A program made the translations under genes and the position numbers. Positions 43,701 to 52,710 of a stretch of DNA of 64,000 nucleotides are shown in pieces (the stretch's first letter is position 1; every line of letters begins with the position of its first letter). The DNA comes from Gautieria morchelliformis (taxonomy: Eukaryota > Basidiomycota > Agaricomycetes > Gomphales > Gomphaceae), in assembly GCA_015179125.1 (NCBI GenBank), contig WHVA01000283.1, positions 81,607 to 145,606 on the forward strand. The letters run 5' to 3'. The notes beneath the pieces are model-generated. The model was not told the DNA's origin. It did not search any database and worked only from the letters and a program-made list of their open reading frames with translations.

Positions 43701-44599
43701 AATTGCACTGGGCTATTTACGGTTTGAAGCAGTCAGGCCGCTCCTGGTACAAGAAGCTCACGACGGTCTTGCTCGATGACGGTTTCACGCGGTGTCACGC
43801 AGATGACTGTGTTTTCTACAAAAAGACCGGCGACCGGCTCACCATCATCACTATTTACGTTGACGACCTCGGTCTTTTCGCTAGTTCTAAGACGCTGATG
43901 GCGAGTGTTAAAACCCTCCTCCATTCTAATTTCACTATGAAGGACCTTGGCGAGATGCTCAAGATCCTCGGGATCAGGGTCGAGATCGATCCAAATCGCG
44001 ATTTCATTAAACTCTCCCAAGGCCATTACATCGACATCATTGCCCAGCGTTTCAATCTGGATGAAGCACCGCCGGTCAACACTTCTGTCCTGCATGACAT
44101 CAAAACCCTCGAGCCGCACCCTGATGGTGGTCCCGCACCAGACACACCTTACGCCCAAGCGATCGGCTCCTTGATGTACGCCGTTCTAGGATCCCGCCCC
44201 GACATCGCGTTCGCCGTCCAGCAGCTGAGCCAACACACGCATGACTTCAGTGAGGCTCACTGGACGGCGGTTAAACACGTTATACGTTATTTGAAGGGCA
44301 CTCGCGACACAGGCGTTGTGTTGTGCCGCTCGTCCTCCACTCCCCTCATCGAGATCTATTCCGATGCCGACTTCGCGGGTCTAGCTGACTCCCATTCTGT
44401 GGGGGGTTTTATCTGCTTTTATCACGGCTGTATTACCGCGTGGGTATCTAAGAAGCAAACCCAGATCGCTCTGTCGACGACCGAGTCCGAGTCTATGGCC
44501 TTGATCCCTGGCGCCAAGCACGCCCTTTGGGTCCGCCATTTCCTCGAGAACGACCCGGCCGTTCACAACTCATCCATGGACACGTCCATGGACCGCTAA
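40778..44599 (+). CDS. Copia Gag-Pol polyprotein, uninterrupted
   Basis: 1273 codons without a stop. An N-terminal Gag of UBN2/DUF4219 type (YRIEPLTGDNYPAWKEKMRW) is followed by a zinc knuckle CNNCGKKGHWVKDC at about 234-247. The protease has WLADTGSTTHIARN. Integrase has the HHCC region (WHRILGHVN, then CVACIQGKHH) and the DDE residues in FTDAKSRY, RSDGGGEY and NGIAERLNRTLLEHARAM. Reverse transcriptase has WVYAAKTNAEGKFDLGKARV, IYGLKQSGRSWYKKL and the catalytic YVDDLG. RNase H has YSDADFAGLADS and STTESESMALIPGAKHALWV. The frame then ends abruptly in HNSSMDTSMDR. About 60-70 residues normal for Copia RNase H (the HIDIRYHFIRD region) are missing, so it is probably inactive. Confidence 0.92.
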   Translation: MSALTQPSSLYRIEPLTGDNYPAWKEKMRWILLEQDLWEHASGQATKPVPADDKNVTAPEKQAIADWMKRDQQAFAAISLRISDDYLVYTYGATTAREVWLALLTIFEARGPLGIINVRRDFFRTFIAEGGNMEEHIQKLRSLQQQLHTLGDLVSDRDFCNALLTSLPGSWSTFLTAINAALPTLSSDVLIARVLEEDRTRRSTHGMETALRAQDKRGKGRNGRNDGGATKGKCNNCGKKGHWVKDCWAKGGGKEGQAPKWWKDSAKNSNADSTKQATESKNAADDFAFAAIESADLEPGDQSSIAGDLSCRATISASEWLADTGSTTHIARNRGDFIEFSSDPSEIEGIAPGSPLKTLGRGIVQMEFKAGDRTFTVRLTDVKHAPDAPNNILSVRRLTDMEHVALFTNNGVKFRSQSGTVFAEGRKVGRVYLMRARIRPAIQTDFAAVAKPKSWDSWHRILGHVNIGAIKLMKARDLVTGMDVDTAAPVTQCVACIQGKHHVEPFPKRSEDAATLVGDLTISDVWRPANTEGPAWEQYFYSFTDAKSRYSTIYFSHTKDGVLDRFKEYAALVETQTGLQLKRLRSDGGGEYINGPFRDFCAQKGIIMESTTPYSPAQNGIAERLNRTLLEHARAMIFAKQAPKILWPEAVAYACYIKNRTPTRALGADMTPFEAFFGKKPDIGRLEEFSKKCWVQVPDQRRTKLEPKSEQHIFTGIAPNAKAWRFYNVHTRHVQTSRNVIFDDIDNAIHPVPEDDDLVVGPPAGNTTKAAQPVPAPASAAAPPVKTAAVPVAVEPKADPRCSTRIAGRPVPDYRHMHEGERALSATEIMTEPASYAEALRRPDYPIWQKAMETEMEQHAEVGTWTLAELPAGKNVVGSRWVYAAKTNAEGKFDLGKARVVAQGFTQRPGMDYFEVTSPVVKLDSLRLILAIAIQKGWEIEMMDVKGAYLNSTLDEEIYMRQPDGFDDGSRRVLKLHWAIYGLKQSGRSWYKKLTTVLLDDGFTRCHADDCVFYKKTGDRLTIITIYVDDLGLFASSKTLMASVKTLLHSNFTMKDLGEMLKILGIRVEIDPNRDFIKLSQGHYIDIIAQRFNLDEAPPVNTSVLHDIKTLEPHPDGGPAPDTPYAQAIGSLMYAVLGSRPDIAFAVQQLSQHTHDFSEAHWTAVKHVIRYLKGTRDTGVVLCRSSSTPLIEIYSDADFAGLADSHSVGGFICFYHGCITAWVSKKQTQIALSTTESESMALIPGAKHALWVRHFLENDPAVHNSSMDTSMDR

Positions 44600-44928
44600 A
44601 CCCTAATGTTTAGTAATTGTGGGCACATACACCCACAACAAATTATAATTCAATTATTATTCAATTATTATATAGAACTCGGGCACCGATAACTCTGCTC
44701 GTCGTCGGCCACGCTCACCGGATACATCGGGTGGATATAGATCGGTGCATCGCCACCGTAACAGATCTCGTGAGCACAGACAACCACCCTCGGTTATCGA
44801 GTACTTCGCAGCCGCTCCCAGCCTCACCATCCATCCTGCGGATATAGACCGGTCACCGCACACACGAAGACACGGACCTTGACTCGACTTAGATTAAGTT
44901 GTACGTGAACACAAATACGCAGCTCACC
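44600..44928. other. Junction region after the Copia frame
   Basis: 329 bp with AT-rich direct repeats (AATTATTATTCAATTATTAT) just after the Copia stop, then unique sequence up to the CxC5/CxC6 gene. No LTR and no gene seen. Confidence 0.4.
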
Positions 44929-47259
44929 ATGGGCCATGATCTCCTAGGAATTTTCTTGGAGTATCCGGCACTCACACAGCTCCCGTTCGACACTCTCGTG
45001 ACATTCATCGATCTCATACGCCACCTTAAGGAACGAATACTCTGGAGCCAGCACTCTGAGCTCACAGATCCACCTGATACCCTCCCCGGCAGAATCCATT
45101 GTTTCATATGAGATTCTCTTGATCTCTCTGACGATAACACCAAGATTTTGTGGGAGGTTTTCAAGGGGATCGGATGGATTGAACAGGCTGACAATTGTCT
45201 ACGGTTGAGGATGAGGCAAGCGGCACTGCTTCCGCTATTCTTGAGATACGGTCCAACTTACGGTGTCGGTGAGTTTCTCAACATTTCCCTGTACTAAATA
45301 ATCATTGAAGCTTTCGGCTCACAGCATTTTATGAATTCTACCCTCCTCATCGGACCTGCATTAATACGGCCTGCACTAGCCGAACAAGGGCCGGTGTAGA
45401 CACGAAGCTCCAAGAACTTCGTGAGCCAATCAAGTTTGCAGCTACAGTCCTCACTAAAGACTATGGAGCGCTGCCGGGCTATAACTCCTCCTTTCTCTGC
45501 AGAAGTGAGTGATGCTTTTATAGGAAAGAACTCCAGTCTCATGCTACCTGAATAGATTGTCAGACACGCTATTATTATAATTATCGAGTCGGCACGTCTG
45601 TTCGAACGTACTACCCAGGGGTACCTGATTACATACAGGCCTCGCAACGTTTCTTTATCGAGACGAACCTCTGTGAAATATTTGCAACGATGATGAACTG
45701 CGCCTGGTATGTGAACTTTATTGCAAGTTTAAAACTAGTGCTCAATGTGCATGCAATTAGGACCTCTGCAACCAATTGTGCTCGCATATACAATTTATCT
45801 TTTGCGCCTGAATATATCAAAACACTGCTTCCTCCTGACTGGCGCCCAAAGCTCTATCTATACCATGACGACATATGGGACTCATTCTTCATCCACGGCC
45901 TTCTTATAGATCACACAGCCAATTCTACCATACTTCAAGTTGAAAATCAAGCAAAGACACAAGCAGACAGGTTACGCCCGGCTTTAGAAGCGCGAACGCT
46001 TCATATGATGGGAACCGGGCAGGCAGAATGGAATCATGCGTGTGAAGTATGCACACACGTGTCTCAGGACGACAATGGGGAGATGCGTATGTCATCCACT
46101 ATTGTATGTCTTTTCTGCCAAATCAACATCGATGTATAGGTAAAGTTCGTTCCGTGGTTACGGACGGCGTTACCCTCGGACACCCATGCTGTGCTGGCGC
46201 ACTCAACTGCAAGAACCCTCTTCCGAACAACCAGGCAATATATTGTGATTATCACAACCATAAGAGGTATGAATGTGCAGTTGTCTCGTGCAAAGAACAA
46301 GTCGAGCCTGGCTACAAAACGTGCGACCACGTCGATCATCGTGCATGTGAGGAGTACTATTCCAAGGCGGGTAAGGGGATGTTTCAACTGAAGGCAAGGC
46401 TGGAACGCCATAAGCTCAGTCAGACCAGCTCCGCCATGCCTAACGAAACTACAGAGCATTCTGGCACGGACCATAACACAATCCGATCAGAAGACAGTGT
46501 CGAGGAGACATTTTTACAGAATGAAGGAGATGGTCTACATGATGAAGAGATTGAGATCATCGTGGAGAACGGTCAAAGGATCTTACAGCCTGCCGATATG
46601 CCCGCCGAGGTGGATGACTGCCCAAGTAAACCAGATACAGGTAACCAAAAAATTCGAGCACATTTTGGACGCAAACGCACACATAACGAAGAGTTGTGTG
46701 TTGCATCTTGTGGTGTAATACTCGGGCGTGCAACATTTTATGGGTCAGAAGGTCCCAACGGTGTTCGAGTGAGTTATTTATATAATTTGTAATGTCTGTA
46801 CACTGTTTGATATACTTGTAGGAGTTCTGGCGGGGACTCTTCCCCACGAAAGCCTCACTCCCCGAGGTCCTTTGGATGGACACAAACTGCATCATTTCAG
46901 CGATGCTCACGGCTGAGGGAGACACTTACTTTGACAGATGTGCTTTGCCCGTAGATGTTTTCCACTATGACTGCAAACATAGTAAGAAACATATATGGTG
47001 CAAAGAAAACTGCAACCCTCTCATATGGCCCGAACTGACAACACCCGAAGGACGTTGGCGGTTTAACTCGTCTGTTGCAGAACAGACGAACACATGGTTT
47101 GGAGGTTATCAGGCCATGGTTCGAGAGATGAGGGTAGACCGGTATAATTTTTTTCTGGATGAGATGATTCGGCGACGCAATAAATTGATGGTGGCTGAGC
47201 TGCGACGAAAGCATCGAGTCCCATACAATGTTCCCCGGGACGTTCTTCTTAAAGGGTAG
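44929..47259 (+). CDS. CxC5/CxC6 cysteine-cluster protein associated with KDZ transposases
   Basis: Family of agaricomycete proteins linked to Kyakuja-Dileera-Zisupton (KDZ) transposons; molecular role unknown, possibly DNA targeting. Start MGHDLLGIFLEYPALTQ, then DTLVTFIDLIRHLKERILWS. The CxC5 cluster is GTGQAEWNHACEVCTHV (about 46013-46060). After an intron (46087-46139) the CxC6 cluster is DGVTLGHPCCAGALNCKNPL, IYCDYHNHKRYECAVVSCKE and YKTCDHVDHRACEEYY. The last exon has EFWRGLFPTKASLPEVLWMD, VFHYDCKHSKKHIWCKENCN and RFNSSVAEQTNTWFGGYQAM, the conserved C-terminal block. One in-frame TGA at 45109-45111 interrupts exon 1 (reading continues DSLDLSDDNTKILWEVFKG), so it may be a pseudogene. Exon borders between 45270 and 45690 are not resolved. 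Confidence 0.72.
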
Positions 47260-47681
47260 ATTCTTTTCGTGTTATTTCCCCAATATACCATTAATTGCCC
47301 ACACTATCATCTGCTAATGCATTGTGCAAAAAATGATAAGACTTGGCTATTCTATTCAGTAGCCAGATTACATTGTTTGGTCTGTATGAGGACTACAATC
47401 GTGCAAGGTATCGAAAAATTTGGTTGGTACGTATGGAAGCAACCGAGAGCATACTGAGCAATGACAGCAAGAAGTACTACAGCAAGTGATGATGATGTTA
47501 GACTGGGATAGCAATGGTGAGAAACAACGAGGGTACGTTATTTCAGTGACGTGACGGTAGCAAAGCAACGAGCAAGAAACAACACATGCGAGTGAATGAG
47601 GCTACAAGAGACAACAACAAAAACATCTATGATAGAAATGAAATAGCATAAGCGATAACAGAAAGGAAGAGAGACGTAACT
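47260..47681. other. Intergenic region between convergent genes
   Basis: 422 bp between the CxC5/CxC6 stop and the RTC4-like stop; no gene seen. Confidence 0.45.
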
Positions 47682-49605
47682 TTAATCATTGTCATTGATA
47701 ACGTAGATGATGCCGCTGCTCATACGTTCCATTGTATAGTCAGCTACCACACAGACCTCCTCTTCCTCTTCTTTCACAGTGACCAGGGACTTCTTCTTTT
47801 CGCCAGACATCATGCCCTTGCCTTTGTCAAGTTTTCTCTTGGCATCGCGTTGCTGATCGACCATGTTTGCGTATTCCACATCAACATCCTCTCCGGCTGT
47901 ACCCGTATGTAATGGGAAGCATGAGCCACCCCACTTTGAGCTCAATACCACAGTTTCCATCGCCACAATTCGTGTGCACCCTTCACGAGCAGCAATAAGC
48001 CGCCATGTAGCCTCGGGAACAAGCACAAAACGAAGAAATGTGTCGTGTGCAAGCGGCTTGATTGTGTCAGGGAGGGGAATCTCGGCCGGGAATATTTCTT
48101 GTAAACACTGTAGTATTACTGCAAACCCTTTCTCACCAAAACTAGAACAAAATTGTTAGCTTTTTTGGCAGTTTAAGGAAAGAAATAACCAGGCGTACTA
48201 TCCCGCACTTCTAAGCCACCCTCGCCGTTTGTGCGCATAAACCGAGATCGGCGGATTGCTTGTAAATTCTCCTGCTTCGCCAAGGCTGATGAGCTCCATG
48301 ACATTGAGGAACTGTTCATTAGCCGGTGCATGCGCGATGACAATTTCCAAGTGAGCCTTCGCCTTGAATACTTCAGCCCTAATCCAGTCCATATTCAGTG
48401 TCGTTGGCCAGTTCAAGCACTCGCCACGCTGGGTGTCTCCATCCGACTCCATTTCATGTAGAGCGCAAATCAACTCAGTGTGTTCTTTAAAGCGATCGTT
48501 GCCAGGGGCAAAACCATGCTCGTACCAAGCGTAAATGTCAAGCAGGCGCTGAAGTCGAAAGGAAACCGGGTCTGATAGTTCATGGTGACATATTGGACAA
48601 AAACCTGCAAAGAATACGTTAGCTCAGATGAGGGTTGACCAGTAGAGGAAGTACCTTCGGTATTTGCATTGATCTTTGACGTAACATGATCAAGCTCGTC
48701 GTCTGACTCTACATCTTGAGTGGTGTCCAAGATCCTTGACAATAACACATAATAAGTAAGGGAATAATACAGACAAAAGTAATATACCTTCTGTTCCGAG
48801 TCACACTTCTGAGTAAGTCCAACCGCTTCTTGCCTCTGAGGGGCTTCCCCTCTGCTACACTCTCGAAATGAGCCCATCGTGCCTCATCCACCTGTCCTTT
48901 CATAAGGTACGTGTCATACAGTTCTTCATTATTTTGCTTAATTTTTTTGAGAAGCTGGCGTTTGTTTAATAGAGTTTGGCGTACACATGGAACACCAAAG
49001 ATTTCGACGAAGGCCGTTTGCTGATGCTTGCCTTGTTTGACCTTGATATCATACAGGACTAATCCGTCTACAACGTCGATGAAAAAGAACTCGTGCGGCC
49101 ATCGCAATGGTCCAAGTTCCATTGCAGGGTCAGTTGATGAAGCACGAGTAGAAATGGGTGTCGGTTTGGATGTGGAAGTGTTAGGCTTGATGAGCTTGAA
49201 TGCTGTGTTCACATTCAAGGTAGCAGGAGGTGGTGAGACACTGTTGGAACGAGAGGATACAGAAATTTTACTCGTGCTCCGAGGACTCGGTGTCATTTCG
49301 AGTGCGTTCAATTGAGTTGGCATAGATGTTGATGCAGGCTGGCACATGGCCGAGGACTTAGAAGGTGGTTGATGTGCTGAAGAGAAAGCGGCCCCGTGAA
49401 TGGTGGCTTGGAAGGATTTTCTGGCAGCCTTCGAGGGAGGTGATACGGCCTGTTCACCTTGACATTTGAGGCTCTTCTCCTGGGACATTTGGTAGCGCGG
49501 CTGTCGTTTAAGTTCCCGATCCAAATTGAGACAAGCCTCCAGGGGAAGCTCATAAAGTTGGTACAGCAAGCGCTGACCTGGCTGCACCTTCCATCGAGTC
49601 CCCAT
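47682..49605 (-). CDS. RTC4-like domain protein
   Basis: A multi-exon gene starting MGTRWKVQPGQRLLYQLYEL at 49605. The N-terminal 150 residues are Ser/Pro-rich. A folded segment follows (WPHEFFFIDVVDGLVLYDIK, FVEIFGVPCVRQTLLNKRQL), then an acidic linker. Two introns later GFCPICHHELSDPVSFRLQR opens an RTC4-like domain (CPxC, then ELICALHEME with C and H, then LNWPTTLNMDWIRAEVFKAK). A later exon gives the family's C-terminal block VPEATWRLIAAREGCTRIV, then SSKWGGSCFP. The tail is Lys/Glu-rich. RTC4-like domains form large families in agaricomycetes. Yeast Rtc4 was named for telomere capping, but the function of these fungal relatives is unknown. It converges on the KDZ-associated gene. Confidence 0.62.
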
Positions 49606-49721
49606 CTGGTGCGCTCGCCACTTGCCTTGGACATAAGCATTACACTATATGAAAACAGCTCGGTGGGTTGTGGGCGTCGAGCTTATGTCAGGTTTTAGGT
49701 CATCAATTTGTCAGCGGCATG

Positions 49722-49855
49722 CGAGCGGCGCAGCCGCGAGCCAAGAACGCTGCGCAGCATGGTCACGTGACCGTTTGCGTTCCAAATTAGGTCAGCGGCG
49801 AGCGGCGCAGCCGCGAGCATAGAACGCTGCGCAGCGGTCACGTGACCCGTTCGCG
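49722..49855 (+). repeat. Two tandem GC-rich units of about 65 bp
   Basis: Each unit holds GCGAGCGGCGCAGCCGCGAG, GAACGCTGCGCAGC and GGTCACGTGACC. Copy B retains only a reduced version. The CACGTG palindrome in each unit is an E-box. Confidence 0.7.
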
Positions 49856-50084
49856 ACCAGAGCGCGCATACGCGAGTGTGGTCCGTGCACGACACGCACG
49901 CACGGTATAAAGGCTGAACGGTAAGGACATAACGCCAGGAACCTGCCCAACCGGCGATTCCTCTGTCTGCTGTCTGCTATGTGCTCTGTCTGCTCTGTGC
50001 TCTGTGCTCTGTGCTCTGTGCTCTGTGCTGTCTGCTCTGTGCTCTGTCCGCTGTCTGCTCTGTGCTCTGTCTGCTCTGGGTGCT

Positions 50085-50240
50085 GTCTGCTGTCAGCTCT
50101 GTCTGCTGTCAGCTCTGTCTGCTGTCAGCTCTGTCTGCTGTCAGCTCTGTCTGCTGTCAGCTCTGTCTGCTGTCAGCTCTGTCTGCTGTCAGCTCTGTCT
50201 GCTGTCAGCTCTGTCTGCTGTCAGCTCTGTCTGCTGTCAC
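50085..50240 (+). repeat. 16-bp tandem array (CTGTCAGCTCTGTCTG), about 9-10 units
   Basis: Nearly perfect head-to-tail copies, preceded by degenerate CTCTGTGCTCTGTCTG units from 49965. As 16 is not a multiple of 3, all three + frames stay open, which makes false open frames of about 80-106 codons. Copy B has the degenerate units but lacks the pure array. Confidence 0.9.
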
Positions 50241-51099
50241 CTCCTCTAGCTGGCTGGCTGGCTATTGCTTTGGCTGGCTGGCTATCTATTGGTAGGTAAT
50301 ATCTTTTTGTTAATGCATTGCCATGTATTTTATTTTATTTGTGTTGGTAATTTTATTGGTTCCTTTTTTTTTCATCATATAGTATTGTCACATGTGCATT
50401 ATATTTTTGTGATTTTTTTCGAAATTAGATTTAGATAACATCCCAAGACTGCTGAAAAAAATTGTTTTAATATCAATATTTTTTGGGTTTTTTTCGAAAA
50501 TAGACATCAATAAGTTTCCTCTAAAATTAATGACAATATGTTCTACATTTAAATGTGGTTTGTTTTATTGTTTTATTTACTGTAAAGCTGCTTACCAGCC
50601 ACTCCTCTCTGGCTATACTGGTGGCTGGCTTACTATGGCTTTGGCTGGGCTCTGGGTTTCTCTGTCAGTCTCTGGGCTTCTCTGGCTTTGGCTGGGCATT
50701 AATCACAGCTTCTGCTTCAATGTACTGTACTTTTTTGACATTTTTTCGCAGATAGATATCAATAAATTATCCTGACTTTGTGAAGATTGACAACAGCTCC
50801 AGGTTAAATGTACAGTGCATTTTTTTGACATTTTTCGAAAAATAGATAGTCCTAACTTTGCTAAAATTAATAACAGCTTCAGCTTACATGTACTGGACAT
50901 TTTCTTGACATTTTTTCACAAAATAGATAATCCTGACTTTGCTAAAAATTAATGACAGCAGCTGCTTAAATATGGTTTCCTTGACTATTTTATTTATGTC
51001 TGTATATGTCACAAAATAGATATTGATACATGTCCCTGAGTTTGCTAAAAGTTAATAAGTAGTAACAGCCTCTGCTTGCTTCACTTTGAGGCCCTTGGG

Positions 51100-51484
51100 G
51101 ATATGCTACACATGCTATACTTGAGGGGCATGCTACACACACTATGCATGGGGACACGCATGTTCTGCGTGGAGACATGCATGTTATGTGTGGAGACATG
51201 CACGCTATGCTTGGGGACATGCATGCTATGTGTGGAGACACATGTTATGCATGGGGACACACACGCTATGCTTGGGGACATGCATGCTATGCATGGTGAC
51301 ACACATGTTATGCTTGGAGACACACATTTTATGCATGGGGACATGCATGCCACATGTGGGGACACACTATCCTTGGGGACAGACAGGCTATGCATGGGGA
51401 CACACATGCTATGCGTGGAGACAAGCATGCTATCCATGGGGACATACACGCTATGCTTGGGGACATGCATGTTATGCGTGGTAA
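51100..51484 (+). repeat. 21-bp minisatellite, about 17 units
   Basis: Unit consensus near ATGCTATGCTTGGGGACATGC. Alternation of GCATGG, GCTTGG and GCGTGG before GGACA gives unit variants. With a 21-bp period, one frame stays open on each strand (heptapeptide repeats such as MLCVETC), but no gene evidence supports translation. Copy B has only two or three degenerate units at 53980-54056. Confidence 0.85.
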
Positions 51485-52661
51485 GCAATTCCAGTGCAAG
51501 CAAAAGTAACTAGGATAAATGGAGTAAGTAACTAATACGGAACAAGAGGAACTACAAGGGGGTGCCAGGTAGAACTAAGAACAATCAATAGGCAAAAGAA
51601 CAAGGGGAATGTGGGTCTAATTGATTGTTACGTATTGGAATTCCCAGAGGTCGGAACTGGAAAGGACAACGGCTTCAACTTATGTGTTGCACCCCTGATG
51701 AACTACCGTCCTAAGTATTTCGGGATTGACTTGCGGATATCGGAGAAGGCAGAAGTCAGGAACAGAGTACTGAGAGTCCAGGTTAGAAGGTCGGAGAACA
51801 AAGGTCGGAAGAGGCGGAGGACAGAGGGTTGAGAGCGGAAGGAGACAAGACTAGCAAAACCCGTTGTGCTAAGAACAGGAGACAGTGCGAAGGGAATCAC
51901 ATATCGAAGTTGATTATCTGATTGCAGGAACGGAGACATACATGAGGGGGGTTTATACAAAGAGCTGAAGCAACAGGTAATGGTATGGTACTAAGCAAAT
52001 TCCGGAGAGTGCAAGAATCGGATAGACATATGGGGCAAGTAACTAATGCGGAACAATGGGATGACAAGGGGGGTGCAGGGTAGGGTAAGTACAATGGCAA
52101 AGAACAAGGCGAGTAAGTACAATAGGCCTCGGAAGAAACGGAATTACGGAAATGGTATCTTGCTGTATTCAGGGTCGAGTACGGGGGCCGGTATCTGGAG
52201 GTGGCCAGGGGTACTGAAATCACAAGGGTCGAGGTAGAGGGTTGCGGATGGTGCGGAGGATATGCGGATATGGTGGAGATGGTTGAGCAGAACAGTCGTA
52301 ACATTGATAGTGGCACAAATGGATCTCCTGATGCTCCGGACTTGCTATGCTAAGGGTCAAGTAGGGAAGGCCGGTGAATAGAGTCAAAAGGGGAAGTATG
52401 TGAATAGTAAAGAACAAGGGGATCAAAAGGTCAAAGTGTGGACATTGCGGAATAGAGCCAGAGGAGGCATGGAGGTACCAGAGTTGGTCAAGCAGCATGG
52501 TCATAACATTACCTACCTTGACCTGTTACTTAGAGCTACTTTCAATCAATAAGATGTGTTTTACTTATCTGAATGAAATTTTCTTATCCAAATGTGTTTG
52601 ACTTATCCCAAGTTTGATTTACCCAAGGTGTTTGACCTTACCGATGCGTTTGACTTGCACC
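51485..52661. other. Purine-rich non-coding stretch with an internal imperfect duplication
   Basis: No gene. Sequences at about 51510-51600 and 52030-52115 resemble each other (AGTAACTAAT.CGGAACAA, then ACAAGG.GGG.TGC.AGG, then AAAGAACAAGG). The stretch ends at the Helitron-like terminus, so all or part could be the body of a non-autonomous Helitron; the 5' TC end is not identified. Confidence 0.4.
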
Positions 52662-52689
52662 CCCGCGCGAAGCGCGGGTATCCACCTAG
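52662..52689 (+). mobile_element. Helitron-type 3' terminus
   Basis: A 7-bp GC hairpin (CCCGCGC, loop GAA, GCGCGGG; 52662-52678) is followed after seven bases by CTAG (52686-52689) and then a host T. This is the canonical Helitron 3' end (hairpin, CTRR, insertion before T). No Rep/helicase gene is visible nearby, so it would be non-autonomous. Confidence 0.6.
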
Positions 52690-52710
52690 TCTAAGAGTTA
52701 AACGCGCTCA

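Larger units (their letters stand above)
40281..44599 (+). mobile_element. Copia (Ty1-type) LTR retrotransposon, 5' complete, 3' truncated
   Basis: The element has a 5' LTR (40281-40701), a primer-binding site (40702-40713), an A-rich leader and one long Gag-Pol frame (40778-44599). No direct copy of the LTR follows the frame: 44600-45300 lacks TGTTATAATG and the diagnostic GCGCGGCATCTTGGTACAAG block. The element therefore ends by truncation, or its 3' LTR is lost, and no target-site duplication can be scored (left flank TAGAT). Confidence 0.85.
49663..51484 (+). repeat. Unclassified composite repeat, copy A
   Basis: Copy A starts GTGGGTTGTGGGCG and shares its order of blocks with copy B at 52711. 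Blocks: GC-rich part with the palindrome GGTCACGTGACC and a TATA-like GGTATAAAGG; AGGAACCTGCCC; a CTCTGTCTGCTGT array; GGCTGGCT repeats; a long AT-rich part with TTTTTTGACATTTTTTCG; TTCACTTTGAGGCCCTTGG; a 21-bp minisatellite. No protein, integrase or terminal inverted repeat is visible. It may be a non-autonomous element of an unknown type or a satellite-like locus. Confidence 0.7.

Noticed and set aside
44600-44880. Candidate 3' LTR of the first Copia
   Set aside because: None of the diagnostic blocks of the 5' LTR is present.
49979-50299. Cys/Leu/Ser-rich proteins of about 100 residues
   Set aside because: Pure translation of the CTCTGT arrays in three frames; no start context or conservation beyond the DNA repeat.
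51100-51484. CRISPR-like array
   Set aside because: Units are contiguous with no spacers and the genome is eukaryotic; it is a minisatellite.
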